Shown one piece after another: positions 63,055 through 64,000 of a stretch of DNA of 64,000 bases (positions are counted from its first letter, which is position 1; each line of letters starts with the position of its first letter). A program made the translations under genes and the position numbers. This DNA comes from Polyangiaceae bacterium (GTDB lineage Bacteria; Myxococcota_A; Polyangia; Polyangiales; Polyangiaceae), in assembly GCA_015075635.1 (NCBI GenBank), contig JABTUA010000002.1, positions 186,001 through 250,000 of the forward strand, read 5' to 3'. The notes under the pieces are model-generated. The model worked only from the letters and a program-made list of their open reading frames with translations, was not told the DNA's origin and did no database searches.

Positions 63055-63996
63055 TCAGCTCGCGGGCCTCCGGCCAGCCCCTCGCCGCTCGCGGGCGAAG
63101 GGTCGCGCCGCCAAGCGCGGCCCGCGCCTGGGCACGCTGCGCCCGCCGAGCATGAGCAGGAGGCAGACGCGACCGCGGTGACCCGCGAACGGCTCGAGCA
63201 GCTCGAGCAGCCGCGCGTCGTCGGCCCGCTCCTCTCCGAGCAGGTTGTAGGCGACCAAGCTCGGCAGGTTGTAGTCGCCGATCGAGACCGCGTCGGCGTC
63301 GCCCAGGGCGACGCGCGCCACCTCGGCGCTCGTCCAGGGGCCGATGCCGGCGATGGCCCGAAGGCGCTGGTGGGCGGCGGGGAGCTCCATCGCCGGCAGC
63401 TCCTCCAACCGCCGCGCGCGCTTCGCCGCGGCGACCAGCGTGTCGGCGCGCTTGCCCTCGATTCCGAGAGCGCGGTACTCGAACGACGGCAACGTGGCGA
63501 CGGCCTTCGGGTCGGGCGGCAGGAGCAGCTCCAAAGGTCCGGGCGCCGGCTCACCCAGCGCGCGCTGAAGCGCCGTGTAGCTCTGCCAGGCTTCGCTGCC
63601 CGTCACCTTCTGCTCCAGGATGGGCAGGAGCAGACACTGGAACACCGTGCGCGCGCGCGGCACCCTGAGCCCGGGCAAGCGCCGCGCCAGCTCGGCGACC
63701 AAGCCGACGGGCGCGAAGCCGTCGAGCCGATCGCTGGCTCCCACCAGCTCCGGCGCGCTCTCCAGCGCCCAGTCGCTCCCCGGTCCCCAACTCTCGGCGC
63801 GCACCGCCGCGCCGTCGCGGGAGAGCCGCAGCGTCGCGGGGCCCTCCGGCGTGCGCAGCGCACGCCACCACGCCCCCGTGGCGTCGCGCCGCGTGCAGCG
63901 ATCGTGGCGACCGCGGACGAAGAGCCCCAGGGTCAGATCGAGATCGACCGGCAGCTCGGGGTGGATCAGCCGCGTTTGGCCCACCCGCGGCAGCAT
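63055..63996 (-). CDS. AlkA-like DNA-3-methyladenine glycosylase
   Basis: The 313-residue protein has an N-terminal AlkA-type region (residues 1-110), then the helix-hairpin-helix LRAIAGIGPWTSAEVARVALGDADAVSIGDYNL, which places the catalytic Asp in the GDYN segment. It removes alkylated bases in base excision repair. It lacks the Cys cluster of MutY/Nth. The final 25 residues are Arg/Pro rich and probably disordered. ATG 63996 is four bases from the window edge, so a longer start cannot be excluded. Confidence 0.82.
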   Translation of the reverse strand: MLPRVGQTRLIHPELPVDLDLTLGLFVRGRHDRCTRRDATGAWWRALRTPEGPATLRLSRDGAAVRAESWGPGSDWALESAPELVGASDRLDGFAPVGLVAELARRLPGLRVPRARTVFQCLLLPILEQKVTGSEAWQSYTALQRALGEPAPGPLELLLPPDPKAVATLPSFEYRALGIEGKRADTLVAAAKRARRLEELPAMELPAAHQRLRAIAGIGPWTSAEVARVALGDADAVSIGDYNLPSLVAYNLLGEERADDARLLELLEPFAGHRGRVCLLLMLGGRSVPRRGPRLAARPFARERRGAGRRPAS

Positions 63997-64000
63997 ACCG

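Overview
The window is high-GC DNA with almost wall-to-wall coding, many overlapping stop/start pairs and short gaps. It carries Ser/Thr kinases with extracytoplasmic sensor tails, many secreted lipoproteins with Gly-Ser-Gly-Gly linkers, Cys-rich lipoproteins, a PEGA protein and a TonB receptor. This mix points to a myxobacterium (Polyangiales/Sorangium-like); that is inference, since no rRNA is present.

Layout. 1-2.7 kb: a subtilisin-like protease with a membrane C-terminus followed by three small envelope genes. 2.8-9.1 kb: a HAD phosphatase, a CheA-like membrane kinase with a single-domain response regulator, converging on a TonB-dependent receptor plus a YfiR-like periplasmic protein. 9.2-12.5 kb: argD and a cytoplasmic molybdopterin oxidoreductase. 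12.5-15 kb: three lipoproteins, one a cyclophilin. 15.0-15.75 kb: no conventional gene, but tandem tiny ORFs, terminators, a hairpin array and a tRNA-like element. 15.75-19.5 kb: argF, a P1B-ATPase-like protein that has lost its catalytic residues, and a Fur-family regulator. 19.5-31.1 kb: folate cyclo-ligase, glycosyltransferase, Ntn-hydrolase-like protein, acyl-CoA dehydrogenase, DUF4349 protein, SDR, GFA-family protein, envelope proteins, a PrsW-like protease and a 5'-3' exonuclease. 31.2-45.6 kb: Gly-rich lipoproteins, YceI, rsmG, an AmgK-like kinase, an M49-like metallopeptidase, an EF-G-like GTPase, an OPT transporter, RlpA and an SDR. 45.6-56.3 kb: a Ser/Thr kinase, then a two-gene accessory segment (a giant metallopeptidase/VWA protein plus a lipoprotein) lying between ftcD and a duplicated remnant of the ftcD 3' end. 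56.4-62.4 kb: a lipoprotein / Ser-Thr kinase / PEGA / lipoprotein operon and a further Cys-rich lipoprotein. 62.5-64 kb: a tiny lipoprotein, a duplicated 5' gene module and an AlkA-like glycosylase.

Two themes run through the window. First, more than twenty genes have a TAnnnT-type -10 element only 6-11 bases before the start codon, as expected for leaderless mRNAs. Only a few genes show a strong Shine-Dalgarno sequence. Second, envelope proteins appear to evolve here by repeat expansion and segmental duplication. The most unusual items are the tRNA-like/tiny-ORF region before argF, the inactive pump-like protein with a metal-binding finger next to Fur, and the island bounded by ftcD repeats.
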